A DNA stretch of 64,000 nt from Leuconostoc gelidum subsp. gelidum KCTC 3527 (GTDB lineage: Bacteria > Bacillota > Bacilli > Lactobacillales > Lactobacillaceae): contig NZ_AEMI01000020.1 of NCBI RefSeq assembly GCF_000166715.1, positions 123,885 through 187,884 of the forward strand, read 5' to 3'. How positions within the stretch are numbered: the stretch's first letter is position 1; every line of letters starts with the position of its first letter. Below the pieces are notes generated by a model. The model had not been told where the DNA came from, ran no database searches, and saw only the letters and a list, made by a program, of their open reading frames with translations. Both the position numbers and the translations under genes were made by a program. Of the stretch, positions 1 through 7,133 are shown in pieces.

Positions 1-13
1 TTTTTCATAGTTT

Positions 14-1468
14 TTATAATATTGGCGAAAATAGTCGGCTAAATTTCTGAAGGAACGTTAACCAAAATGACTGTTGCTCAAAATCCTCAATTGTTAATCG
101 TGTTGCATCTTTAATGTCTTGTTCAAACAGATACTCTAAACGTGCTGCGAACTCTGGATCATAGACAAAAGCATTTGTTTCAAAGTTTAAGACAAACGAC
201 CTAATATCCATATTGGCTGAACCAACCGTTCCGATTTCATGATCAATACTAACAACCTTACTGTGCAAAAAGCCACCATCATATCGATACACTTCTGCAC
301 CCAGTTCAATCAGCTCTTTAGCATAGTATTGCGTTGCGCGGTACACGATTGGATGATCGGGACGATTTGGAATCATCAAACGCACACGAACTCCTGACAT
401 AACAGCTATTTCAAGCGTTTCTAAAATGGCAGCATCCGGAATAAAATATGGTGTTTGAATCGTTATTTCTGTCCGCGCTGAAGCAAACATCCGCATAAAT
501 CCTTGCTTAATTTGTTTCATGTCATTATCTGGCCCACTTGATACTATTTGAACCATAGCCCGACCTGGTAATTGAACGATCTCTGGAAAGTAGTCAATCG
601 TTTCGGAAAGGACTTCTTGCGCCTCAGCCGTAGCATTCCAATCCATCAAGAATCGACTTTGCATAGATAATACCGCATCACCATGAATACGAATATGTGT
701 ATCTCGCCAATGCCCAAATTTTTTAAAATAACCAAGATATTGATCTCCAACATTGAAACCGCCAATATAGCCTACGGTGCCATCAATAATGGCTATTTTA
801 CGGTGATTTCTAAAATTAAAACGTAGTGTTAAAAGTTGAAAACGTCGCATCAAAAACGGTACCACTATTCCCCCAGCATCACGTAATCGTTTGTACATAT
901 CTCGGTGTTGCCCATGTGAACCAAATTGATCAAAAACAATTCTGACTTCAATTCCTTCTTGTGCCTTTTTGGTCAATAAATCAATTAATTGGTTGCCAAT
1001 TTTATCGTCATAAATTGTAAAATATTCCAAATGAATATGATGCGTCGCTTGTTCAATATCTTCAAATAGTGCGTTAAATTTATCAAAACCATTCGTAAAA
1101 ATTTGAATTTCATTACCACGTGTCAACACAGCATCATCAGATGTCAAAAATAAACGTACTAATTCAGAAGCGGAATCAGGAACTGGCAATAGTTCTTCGA
1201 TTTTTTCGAGTTGTTGCCGTTGATTATATGCTATCTGTTCTAATCCACGCATATCCTGTGTTCTTAAACGGAAAATTTTTTTATTTGAAATACGACTACC
1301 CATCAAGAAAAAAATAAAAAATCCAACAACAGGCAATGTCAGTAAGACAAGTAACCACGCCCAAATAGTAGCAATGTCCCTTTTTTGACTAAAAACAGTA
1401 ATAATCGCACCAAAAGTGTTAATAACTAGGAGCGTTACGATAATTATCCACAATGAATCTCTTAGCAT
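14..1468 (-). CDS. cls: cardiolipin synthase (phospholipase D family)
   Basis: This 484-residue protein should condense two phosphatidylglycerols into cardiolipin at the membrane. Two N-terminal hydrophobic segments (about residues 5-27 and 36-57) are followed by two HKD phospholipase D motifs. The first is HRKIAIIDG with GGFNVGD after it (about 220-240), and the second is HSKVVSIDHE with GSANMDIRS after it (about 400-425). Length and architecture match bacterial ClsA-type enzymes. The ATG is preceded by GAGG. It stands alone, separated from the ABC operon upstream by a strong terminator. The assignment is secure at family level. Confidence 0.95.
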   Translation of the reverse strand: MLRDSLWIIIVTLLVINTFGAIITVFSQKRDIATIWAWLLVLLTLPVVGFFIFFLMGSRISNKKIFRLRTQDMRGLEQIAYNQRQQLEKIEELLPVPDSASELVRLFLTSDDAVLTRGNEIQIFTNGFDKFNALFEDIEQATHHIHLEYFTIYDDKIGNQLIDLLTKKAQEGIEVRIVFDQFGSHGQHRDMYKRLRDAGGIVVPFLMRRFQLLTLRFNFRNHRKIAIIDGTVGYIGGFNVGDQYLGYFKKFGHWRDTHIRIHGDAVLSMQSRFLMDWNATAEAQEVLSETIDYFPEIVQLPGRAMVQIVSSGPDNDMKQIKQGFMRMFASARTEITIQTPYFIPDAAILETLEIAVMSGVRVRLMIPNRPDHPIVYRATQYYAKELIELGAEVYRYDGGFLHSKVVSIDHEIGTVGSANMDIRSFVLNFETNAFVYDPEFAARLEYLFEQDIKDATRLTIEDFEQQSFWLTFLQKFSRLFSPIL

Positions 1469-1552
1469 GCCGTTCCTCTTTCAGTTTGTTATAATACTAG
1501 TTTACCATTTTTTACAATTGTATGACAAATAGCATTGATAAATAACTTGAAT

Positions 1553-1602
1553 AAAGAGCACAAAGCAGATTAGTAATATAACTAACCTGCTTTGTGCTCT
1601 TT
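1553..1602 (-). terminator. bidirectional-looking terminator after the ABC transporter operon
   Basis: A perfect 16-bp stem (AAAGAGCACAAAGCAG and its complement) encloses a loop that has its own short stem. It lies 48 bases beyond the substrate-binding protein stop codon and upstream of cls. The T-tracts on both sides are short, so strong termination is inferred mainly from the long stem. Confidence 0.75.
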
Positions 1603-1649
1603 ATGATTTATGACATACTCATGATTTTTTTACTAATAAATTAACTATT

Positions 1650-2504
1650 TTAGTTTGAAAACCATTTATTTTCAATGTGTTTCATTCGGCCATCTTTTTT
1701 AAACTGAGATAGCGTTTGATTGACAGCTTGTCTTAATTGATTATCCGATTTACGGAAACCAACTGCTGTTTCATCAACTGAGAAGCCGCCAACTGTAACT
1801 GTATAGTTCTTAGGGTTAGTTTGATGTGCAACGTAATAGCGTGCATAATCTTCATCAATTAGTAGCCCATCAATTCGACCAGCATTCAAATCATTAAATG
1901 CTTTATCAAAAGTATCATAACCAACAACTTTTTGATCTTTAACATACTGCTTGAGTACCTTTGGATGTTGATTAAAACTTTCATCACCACTAGAAGCAGT
2001 TTGATCACCAAGAACTTTGTCTTGCATATCGGAAAAAGAATTAATATTATTTTTCTTTAACGTAACCAAAACTTGTGTGGCATTATGATAAGTATTAGAA
2101 AAAGCAACCTGCTTCTCACGAGCAGCTGTTTTAGTGTAACCATTCCAAATTGCATCAATATTACCAGTGTTTAGTTCCGTTTCCTTCATTGACCAATCAA
2201 TTGGCTGCCACTTAACGGTGATCCCCATCGTTTTAAAAACAGCATTGGCCAAATCAACATCAAAACCAACAATTTTACCATCTTTGTCTCTAAATCCCAT
2301 TGGTACAAAAGTATCATCCAAACAAATTGTAATCTGTTTATCTTGTTTAATACGTTGCCATTCATCAGTTTTTGATGTTTCTTGGTTAGCTTGAGAATTA
2401 TGCTTAGCACCTGCACTTAATCCAATTACAAGCCAAACAACTATACCGACAAACAACAAACCAATAATTGAATTCACAACTATTTTTTTCTTCATGCTCA
2501 CCAT
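1650..2504 (-). CDS. amino-acid ABC transporter substrate-binding protein (probably histidine)
   Basis: This 284-residue protein belongs to the SBP_bac_3 family and captures an amino acid outside the cell for the adjacent permease and ATPase. A hydrophobic segment (about residues 10-32) begins the protein. I see no lipobox cysteine, so it looks like an uncleaved membrane anchor rather than a lipoprotein. The binding domain shows typical family stretches (VGFDVDLANAV, the GNIDAIWNG region, and AVGFRKSD). The ATG overlaps the ATPase stop codon (TGATG) and has AGGAGG upstream. The histidine assignment comes from the T-box leader, not from the protein itself. Confidence 0.88.
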   Translation of the reverse strand: MVSMKKKIVVNSIIGLLFVGIVVWLVIGLSAGAKHNSQANQETSKTDEWQRIKQDKQITICLDDTFVPMGFRDKDGKIVGFDVDLANAVFKTMGITVKWQPIDWSMKETELNTGNIDAIWNGYTKTAAREKQVAFSNTYHNATQVLVTLKKNNINSFSDMQDKVLGDQTASSGDESFNQHPKVLKQYVKDQKVVGYDTFDKAFNDLNAGRIDGLLIDEDYARYYVAHQTNPKNYTVTVGGFSVDETAVGFRKSDNQLRQAVNQTLSQFKKDGRMKHIENKWFSN

Positions 2505-3142
2505 CAGCGTGCTACCTCCTTTGAAAAATCAAAGACTCGATCTGATACTATTTCCGCGAAAAATTGATCGTGTGTAATAATAAGTTGTGTCACACCACGA
2601 TGTTTCAGGGTTTTAACAATTTCAGCAACTTGCTTAGTTGATGCTTCATCTAGACCACTTGTTGGTTCATCATACGCTAAAATTTGTGGATCCATCGCTA
2701 ACGCTCGCGCAATTGCCGCACGCTGCTTTTGTCCACCTGACAATTGGAAGGGATACAATTCCGCCTTGTTCAACATGCCTAATGTGTCAAGAATACTGCG
2801 AGCTTGATCTTTGGCTGCTGCTTTATCAATTTTATTAACATTAATGGGCGCCAGAATAATATTGTCTAACACCGTATAATTTGGGAAAAGATTAAAATCC
2901 TGAAAAATCAAACCAACTTTAGCGTCTGTACGTGTTCCATCAACTGGTAACTGTTCACTATTTAGAGTCACTTTACCGGCATCTGCGGTCTCTAAACCAG
3001 CTAATATTTTAATCAAAGTCGTCTTTCCGATACCAGAGGGACCAACAATGCTAAGTACCTCACCATCAGAGACAGTTAAATCTAAGTCCCTAAAAATAGT
3101 ATTATTATTATATGTTTTAGTTAATTTTTTAATTTCTAACAT
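2504..3142 (-). CDS. amino-acid ABC transporter ATP-binding protein
   Basis: This is a 212-residue ABC ATPase, shorter than the usual GlnQ/HisP type of about 240 residues. It has a Walker A (GPSGIGKTT, about 34-42), a signature (LSGGQKQR, about 134-141), a Walker B ending YDEPTSGLD and a switch histidine (ITHDQF). It energises uptake with the permease three bases upstream. All three core catalytic motifs are present, so the short length is probably only a trimmed C-terminus. Confidence 0.92.
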   Translation of the reverse strand: MLEIKKLTKTYNNNTIFRDLDLTVSDGEVLSIVGPSGIGKTTLIKILAGLETADAGKVTLNSEQLPVDGTRTDAKVGLIFQDFNLFPNYTVLDNIILAPINVNKIDKAAAKDQARSILDTLGMLNKAELYPFQLSGGQKQRAAIARALAMDPQILAYDEPTSGLDEASTKQVAEIVKTLKHRGVTQLIITHDQFFAEIVSDRVFDFSKEVAR

Positions 3143-3145
3143 TGC

Positions 3146-3787
3146 TTATCTCCAAATGTTTAAACGTTTTTCGGTGCGTCGCAATAATACAGTCACAATC
3201 GCCGTCATGATAAGATAAATTAATCCAACGAGTAAATAAGGAATTAATGTCACATCACGACTGGCTGCGATATTACCTGCACGTAAGATATCGCCTAACC
3301 CAATAACGTAAACTAATGACGTATCTTTAACCAGGTTAATGACTTCATTGCCAAAGGACGGTACGACAATTTTAATTACTTGGGGTAGCACAATCTTAAA
3401 AAATGTTTGTATTTTTGTAAAACCCAACACCTTGGCCGCATCGTATTGGCCACGAGGGACAGATTGCAACCCACCACGGAATATTTCAGCCAAATAGGCC
3501 GCGTAGTTAATAATAAAAGCAATAATAGCTGCTTCGAATCTTGGAAAAGAAATACCCATCATACCTAATCCATAATAAACAAAAATTAATTGTAGCAATA
3601 ATGGTGTCCCCCGCATAATCCAGATGTACCCATTAATTAGCCAACGAATCGTAAAATATTCAGATTTCATACCAAGGGATACAATGATTCCCAATGGAAT
3701 AGACCCAATAATTGTGAAAAAGAATACCCCCAATGTCATTTTTAAACCTGACAACAAACTCGGTAATAATTCTAGAAAATAGTTCAT
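3146..3787 (-). CDS. amino-acid ABC transporter permease (HisM/GlnP type)
   Basis: This 213-residue integral membrane protein has about five hydrophobic segments. The EAA-type cytoplasmic loop is visible around residues 110-140 (AEIFRGGLQSVPRGQYDAAKVLG), as in polar amino-acid permeases. It is the first gene of a three-gene operon and sits directly downstream of a T-box leader. The start codon is ATG, with AAGGAG about 8 bases upstream. Confidence 0.92.
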   Translation of the reverse strand: MNYFLELLPSLLSGLKMTLGVFFFTIIGSIPLGIIVSLGMKSEYFTIRWLINGYIWIMRGTPLLLQLIFVYYGLGMMGISFPRFEAAIIAFIINYAAYLAEIFRGGLQSVPRGQYDAAKVLGFTKIQTFFKIVLPQVIKIVVPSFGNEVINLVKDTSLVYVIGLGDILRAGNIAASRDVTLIPYLLVGLIYLIMTAIVTVLLRRTEKRLNIWR

Positions 3788-3835
3788 CAGTTACTCCTTC
3801 TTTAAACGTCATTATTAATAACGTTCCCTTTAATT

Positions 3836-4198
3836 AAAAAAACTCTTGCAAAATATTTTGCAAGAGGACGCGTCAGCGTGATACCACCTCAGATTTTAAT
3901 TTTGTTCACACAAAACTACTCTGTCAGTCTTTTATAGTGAACACAAAAACGCCCTCTGAATACAATTGTATTCAGAGGCGTTTTTACGCGGTGCCACCTC
4001 TTATCACACAATCATCACTGATTATGCCTTACTAAGTCAAAAGACTGTATGCGGTAACGGGCAATTCCGACATGATCTACTTCATTCAATCACACACTCG
4101 CAAATGTGTTTCATTTAACATAATCGTTTGCTCACATTACCCGCAAACTCTCTGAAGAAAATGTTAAACTACTCTTCTGCTCAACGTTTTTTAATATA
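3836..4198 (-). promoter_or_regulatory. T-box leader with one Stem I and two antiterminator/terminator units; candidate His specifier
   Basis: On the minus strand the leader starts near 4198 and contains a Stem I. An AGTA segment and a stem (TTTAACAT with ATGTTAAA) lead into TGAAACACATT. That carries CAC or, one frame over, CAT at the specifier position; both are histidine codons. A first T-box sequence (AGGTGGCACCGCG, 3987-3999) precedes a terminator hairpin (3945-3985). A second T-box sequence (AGGTGGTATCACG, 3877-3889) precedes another terminator (CTCTTGCAAAAT palindrome, 3843-3866, followed by T7). Only about 80 bases separate the two units, and no second Stem I fits there. The transporter genes follow directly. 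Confidence 0.88.
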
Positions 4199-4204
4199 AT
4201 TCTT

Positions 4205-4232
4205 ATTATAGCCTTTTTATTATTATTGTCAA
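4205..4232 (-). promoter_or_regulatory. sigma-A promoter of the amino-acid ABC transporter operon
   Basis: A consensus TTGACA (4227-4232) and TATAAT (4205-4210) are spaced by 16 bases. The -35 lies four bases after the mreD stop codon. There is no room for a terminator between mreD and this promoter, so mreBCD transcripts probably run into the T-box leader. Confidence 0.85.
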
Positions 4233-4235
4233 TAT

Positions 4236-4763
4236 TTATTTTAAAAACTGAAATAATGACCAGGTGGGATAGTAACAAATTGTCACTACAATAATATTCA
4301 AAACAGCAGTTGGCAATACTTCAAATGCAAAAAAAGTGACCAAACTAACATTTGCAATACCAATGATAAATCCAGCACCATAGGTAACAACGAGATAAAC
4401 AATTAATCCAATCAAGAATATGGATATGCCACTCAGCAAACGCTCATCTAATATTTTGTGCAGCTGTTTCATCACAGCAACTGCTGCGATAAATGCCAGC
4501 GTATAAGTACCGAAAATTCCTGTATAATACATGTCAAATAATATGCCAATGAGTATAACATATAGCCAAAAAGGCATGTCTTTATCTACCTCAAATTGAA
4601 CAGCATAAAAGAGCCAAACCAATGTGAGCGTTGGTAGGATATACCATGGAAAGGCAGTCAAAATACCACCCATACCAGCCATTAGTGAACCATCAACAAA
4701 TAATAAAAAAAATAAAAGCGCCGGATATACAACTCGTAATCGTGTTAACTGCCAAAATGCCAT
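4236..4763 (-). CDS. mreD: rod-shape-determining protein MreD
   Basis: This 175-residue membrane protein has about five hydrophobic segments and lies directly after mreC, overlapping it by one base. MreD is part of the elongasome that guides peripheral peptidoglycan synthesis. The sequence is weakly conserved, as is normal for the family, so the name rests on position, size and topology. A functional elongasome would suit a coccobacillary cell. Confidence 0.88.
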   Translation of the reverse strand: MAFWQLTRLRVVYPALLFFLLFVDGSLMAGMGGILTAFPWYILPTLTLVWLFYAVQFEVDKDMPFWLYVILIGILFDMYYTGIFGTYTLAFIAAVAVMKQLHKILDERLLSGISIFLIGLIVYLVVTYGAGFIIGIANVSLVTFFAFEVLPTAVLNIIVVTICYYPTWSLFQFLK

Positions 4764-5620
4764 TATTGCGCTCCGATCTGTGATACGGCAACAACGACTG
4801 TTGTAACATTGCCCAAATCAGCCGCTGGCTCAATATTAATACGCTTAGACAACCCATAGTCATCTCGGGTCACACTTGACACTTTTCCAACATAAAGTCC
4901 GGCAGGAATAACACCACCCAATCCCGATGTTTCAACTAAATCACCAGCTTTAATCTGATTTTCTGATGTTACTTGGCTCATTATTAACTGATTTTTTTCA
5001 CGGTTAAAGTTCGTCACAATGCCATTAACATCCCCATTACCGCCCTTTATTGTAATCGCAAATCGATTCGCATCTTCACTTGTATCAGATATTAGCGCCA
5101 CCTTCGAATTAGTTGTATTTACCTCGCTAATTCGACCAATAATGCCAGCGCCAGACAATACTGGCATACCTTTTTTAAGACCTGATTTTAGTCCTTTGTT
5201 AATAACCAACTGAGACTGCCATGTCGTTGGTGATCGACTAATAGTGACCGCGGATACTGTTTTATAATCTGTCAAAGTTGCTTTGAGCTTCAATTGATTT
5301 TTAAGTGTTTTATTTTCTTCTTCGACTGTTTGAAGTCTCACCTTATCTTGTGCGAATTCATCAATTTTTGATTTTAATTCACGATTCTCTTCAAACGTAT
5401 CTAATAAATTACCAATACTATTAGCTGAACGGCCAATGGCTGTAGTTGGTACTGAAATAATACGACTCACACCACCAGCTAAATCATTGCCAAAACGCTG
5501 AAAAAAAGGTGGCGTGTTTGTTCGTTTTGCCCACCAATTGGATCCCGCTATCAGCCCCACAATCACAATGAGCGAAATAATAATTGTTACAACAGCGCGC
5601 GACGAAAATATTTTACGCAT
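4763..5620 (-). CDS. mreC: cell-shape protein MreC
   Basis: MreC is a bitopic membrane protein that links MreB to the wall-synthesis enzymes outside the membrane. This 285-residue protein has one N-terminal transmembrane segment (about residues 8-26), a coiled-coil region (about 65-100) and a beta-rich extracellular domain with the GLKKGMPVLSGAGIIGRI and LVETSGLGGVIPAGLYVG stretches. I place the start at 5620 (MRKIFSS) because AAGGGG lies 7 bases upstream. An earlier in-frame start at 5659 has no ribosome site. Confidence 0.93.
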   Translation of the reverse strand: MRKIFSSRAVVTIIISLIVIVGLIAGSNWWAKRTNTPPFFQRFGNDLAGGVSRIISVPTTAIGRSANSIGNLLDTFEENRELKSKIDEFAQDKVRLQTVEEENKTLKNQLKLKATLTDYKTVSAVTISRSPTTWQSQLVINKGLKSGLKKGMPVLSGAGIIGRISEVNTTNSKVALISDTSEDANRFAITIKGGNGDVNGIVTNFNREKNQLIMSQVTSENQIKAGDLVETSGLGGVIPAGLYVGKVSSVTRDDYGLSKRINIEPAADLGNVTTVVVAVSQIGAQ

Positions 5621-5695
5621 TTTGTATCCCCTTGTTTCAAAAATAAAAGCGTAGCGCAAGCGCTACGCTGGTGTTCAATTTATCTCATTTACTAT

Positions 5696-6703
5696 TTAAC
5701 TTTGTCGCATCACGTCAATAGACTTCAACGCCTCACCTGTGCCAATTGCCACAGCATCAAGTGGTTCATTAGCAATTAAGACTGGTACCTTTGTCGCTTC
5801 TTGAATTATTTTATCCATATCACGCAGCATTGCGCCACCACCAGTTAATACCATGCCATGATCAATAACATCCGCAGCTAATTCAGGTTGTGTAGATTCC
5901 AAAGTTTCGCGAATTGCAACAACAATTTCTTGGACTGGCTCTTGGATAGATGTCGCCACATCTTCAGCTGTTACATCAATTGTTTTTGGTAAACCAGTCA
6001 ACAAATCTCGTCCTCGTACTGATGCATTAGGTAATGTTCTTGCTAATTCTAATGAAGCTGCACCAATTTCAATTTTCAAACGTTCTGCTGTTGGTTCCCC
6101 AATGGTCACATTATATTTATTACGTACGAAGTTAGCAATTGCTTCATCCAGTTTATCTCCGGCTATCCGAATTGAACGACTCGAAACAATGCCACCCAAC
6201 GAAATAGTAGCAACATCTGTTGTACCACCACCCATATCCACAACCATAGAACCTGTTGGATCCATAACGGGTAACCCTGCACCAACAGCTGCAGCAAAAG
6301 GTTCTTCAATAACGTACGCATCACGAGCACCTGCGACACGGGCAGCATCAATAACAGCGCGCCGCTCTACAGCGGTTACACCTGAAGGCACACCAATAGT
6401 AACATATGGCTTACCAATACGACCACCTAGTGCTTTTTGCAAATAGTAACGAATCATTGCTACTGTGGTATCATAATCTGCAATGACACCATCTCGCATT
6501 GGCCGAATAGCTGCAATACTTGCTGGCGTTCTGCCAAGCATATCTTTTGCTTCTGAACCCACAGCAACTACTTCGTTTGTTTGTGTATTTCGCGCAACAA
6601 CAGACGGTTCACGCAAAACAATACCACGTCCTTCAATATATACATATGTGTTGGCCGTACCAAGATCGATACCGACGTTTCGTTGTCCAAATGAAAATGC
6701 CAC
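5696..6703 (-). CDS. mreB: rod-shape-determining actin homologue MreB
   Basis: This 335-residue actin-like ATPase forms membrane-associated filaments that position cell-wall synthesis. The phosphate-1 motif ([12 protein letters not shown]), the phosphate-2 region ([12 protein letters not shown]) and the adenosine motif ([15 protein letters not shown]) are all present. The best start is the GTG at 6703, because AAGGGG lies 7 bases upstream. The open frame extends to 6748 but has no ribosome site there. It heads mreBCD, possibly co-transcribed with the 57-residue gene upstream. Confidence 0.94.
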   Translation of the reverse strand: MAFSFGQRNVGIDLGTANTYVYIEGRGIVLREPSVVARNTQTNEVVAVGSEAKDMLGRTPASIAAIRPMRDGVIADYDTTVAMIRYYLQKALGGRIGKPYVTIGVPSGVTAVERRAVIDAARVAGARDAYVIEEPFAAAVGAGLPVMDPTGSMVVDMGGGTTDVATISLGGIVSSRSIRIAGDKLDEAIANFVRNKYNVTIGEPTAERLKIEIGAASLELARTLPNASVRGRDLLTGLPKTIDVTAEDVATSIQEPVQEIVVAIRETLESTQPELAADVIDHGMVLTGGGAMLRDMDKIIQEATKVPVLIANEPLDAVAIGTGEALKSIDVMRQS

Positions 6704-6803
6704 TATGCTGCCCCTTTTGTGCTTTCTATTATCAAAAAATGTGCACACCTTATTTTATGCTTAACTTATAATATTGTAGCATAAAAAAGCGTTTCGCTGC
6801 CGA

Positions 6804-6977
6804 TTAATTTGCACGGACATATTTAATGTTACCTTGCTTTCCCGCAACGCCTCGAATACGGTTTTGCGATGTGAAATCTCGCCAAATTTTTTGAAATGCA
6901 GGAAATGTTTCTGGTGTGATAGCAATTTCATCAATTTTACCATCACGTAAGTCGATTAATAATTGTTCATAATCCAT
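6804..6977 (-). CDS. small conserved-looking protein upstream of mreB, 57 residues
   Basis: The frame starts MDYEQLLIDLRDGK, ends KQGNIKYVRAN and is acidic at the start and basic at the end. A good ribosome site (GAGGTGA) lies 5 bases before the ATG, and a promoter (6996-7024) sits immediately upstream. I do not recognise a domain. It is soluble, with no membrane segment. Because it is first in the transcript reaching mreBCD and its promoter overlaps CIRCE, it may be heat-responsive. Its ribosome site, promoter and codon use support a real gene. Confidence 0.72.
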   Translation of the reverse strand: MDYEQLLIDLRDGKIDEIAITPETFPAFQKIWRDFTSQNRIRGVAGKQGNIKYVRAN

Positions 6978-6995
6978 TTAGTCACCTCACAATAT

Positions 6996-7024
6996 AGTAT
7001 ACAATATTTTCTTTTAGCACTCAA
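6996..7024 (-). promoter_or_regulatory. promoter of the 57-residue gene and mreBCD, overlapping CIRCE
   Basis: TTGAGT (7019-7024) and TATACT (6996-7001) are separated by 17 bases on the minus strand. The -35 hexamer straddles the CIRCE left arm and spacer, so HrcA bound there should block this promoter too. Confidence 0.6.
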
Positions 7025-7040
7025 AACAAAAGAGTGCTAA
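7014..7040. promoter_or_regulatory. CIRCE element (HrcA operator)
   Basis: TTAGCACTC-N9-GAGTGCTAA is an exact match to the CIRCE consensus. HrcA binds it and represses heat-shock genes at normal temperature. It lies between the divergent clpL and 57-residue genes, just upstream of the rightward -35. Confidence 0.97.
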
Positions 7041-7046
7041 TTTTAA

Positions 7047-7074
7047 TTGTAATTTAATATTAAGGTGTTATACT
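7047..7074 (+). promoter_or_regulatory. clpL promoter
   Basis: TTGTAA (7047-7052) and TATACT (7069-7074) are spaced by 16 bases, directly downstream of CIRCE. No CtsR-type heptamer repeat is evident here, so HrcA appears to be the main heat-shock control. Confidence 0.65.
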
Positions 7075-7100
7075 AAGATTATATTATAGAAAGGAAACGT

Positions 7101-7133
7101 GTGAAATCACTGACAAACGACTTGTTTACTTAG
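7101..7133 (+). CDS. 10-residue upstream ORF overlapping the clpL start
   Basis: A GTG start with AAAGGA 4-5 bases upstream opens a frame reading [10 protein letters not shown] and ending at TAG (7131-7133). The last base of the stop is the first base of a GTG that opens the clpL frame (TAGTG). The best ribosome site of the region therefore serves this tiny ORF and not clpL itself. It may be a leader peptide giving translational coupling, or the trace of a shifted start. Confidence 0.45.
   Translation: MKSLTNDLFT

Noticed and set aside
6761..6946. 61-residue minus-strand ORF upstream of mreB.
   Set aside because: It overlaps the 57-residue gene in another frame and lacks a ribosome site. 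The 57-residue frame has both ribosome site and promoter.
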